From Limanda limanda (taxonomy: Eukaryota; Chordata; Actinopteri; Pleuronectiformes; Pleuronectidae): a DNA stretch of 64,000 bases. Below the pieces are notes generated by a model. It saw only the letters and a list, made by a program, of their open reading frames with translations, was not told where the DNA came from and did not search any database. A program made the position numbers and the translations under genes. This document shows positions 63,839 to 64,000 of the stretch, piece by piece. Within the stretch, counting starts at the first letter, position 1. Every line of letters starts with the position of its first letter. Location of the stretch: the NCBI RefSeq assembly GCF_963576545.1, contig NC_083646.1, positions 22,671,989 to 22,735,988 on the forward strand. Direction: 5' to 3'.

Positions 63839-64000
63839 TTAAATAATAATTCTGTGATATTGGCTTTCTTTTATTAGGGCTCGAGCACTGACAGGCACTG
63901 ACAGGTGAGGCCCAATTGAAATTGTAAGGATTATTATTATTCAGGCAAATGAATTGGCTTTTTGAGGGCTTTAACATGCTCAAATTCTTACCAAAATTTG
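63839..64000. other. Intergenic, window edge
   Basis: GGCTCGAGCACTGACAGGCACTGACAGG has a short direct duplication of CACTGACAGG (63887-63904). TTATTATTATT lies at 63930-63940. Could be the start of another repeat that continues outside. Confidence 0.4.

Overview
This is nuclear DNA of a ray-finned (teleost, probably percomorph) fish. Only the first 244 bases hold a gene I can name: the 3' end of fzd1 (Frizzled-1), on the plus strand. They encode the end of the third extracellular loop, the seventh membrane helix and the cytoplasmic tail with its KTxxxW and PDZ-binding motifs. A 3' UTR follows, with a polyadenylation signal at 770. The other ~63 kb look intergenic. No tRNA, rRNA, CRISPR array, operon or second identifiable protein gene was seen. 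A long gene-poor flank next to a Wnt receptor gene is what a regulatory landscape would look like.

The flank is a patchwork of mobile-element debris and simple repeats. Recognisable coding relics are a deleted Tc1-type transposon (4893-5355), an L2-like LINE reverse transcriptase (12396-12815), a probable DIRS-type tyrosine recombinase (12920-13340), a minus-strand LINE reverse transcriptase split by a later insertion (33480-34205), a minus-strand C-terminal piece of a non-LTR element, probably R4/Rex6-like (44445-44700), and a LINE 3' end (49830-50130). All carry stops, frameshifts or deletions. Non-autonomous repeats occur in several families with two or more copies: a TCAATCAA-headed family at 25.7 and 58.9 kb, a family at 24.2, 40.0 and 61.0 kb, and a family with five copies at 18.6, 24.0, 53.4, 57.4 and 63.7 kb. 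There is also a 230-bp element with terminal inverted repeats at 54.35 kb.

Long (GT)n tracts lie at 8.4, 12.2, 17.2, 18.3 and 51.8 kb. Two short telomere-like (TTAGGG)n tracts in opposite orientations lie at 10.6 and 18.8 kb. The first sits in the centre of an inverted-repeat minisatellite element (10405-10845), the most structured object in the window.

The most interesting unexplained signals are that minisatellite, a 335-bp open block with strong splice-like borders at 23136-23470, a possible 24-nt microexon at 31290-31313, a 171-codon minus-strand ORF with no recognised family at 62165-62680, and several low-repeat blocks with POU octamer or homeodomain-type sites (about 42.0, 52.8, 56.2 and 61.6 kb) that could be fzd1 enhancers. 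I found no convincing new biological system. Repeat families were recognised from memory of common teleost repeats, without a database search.
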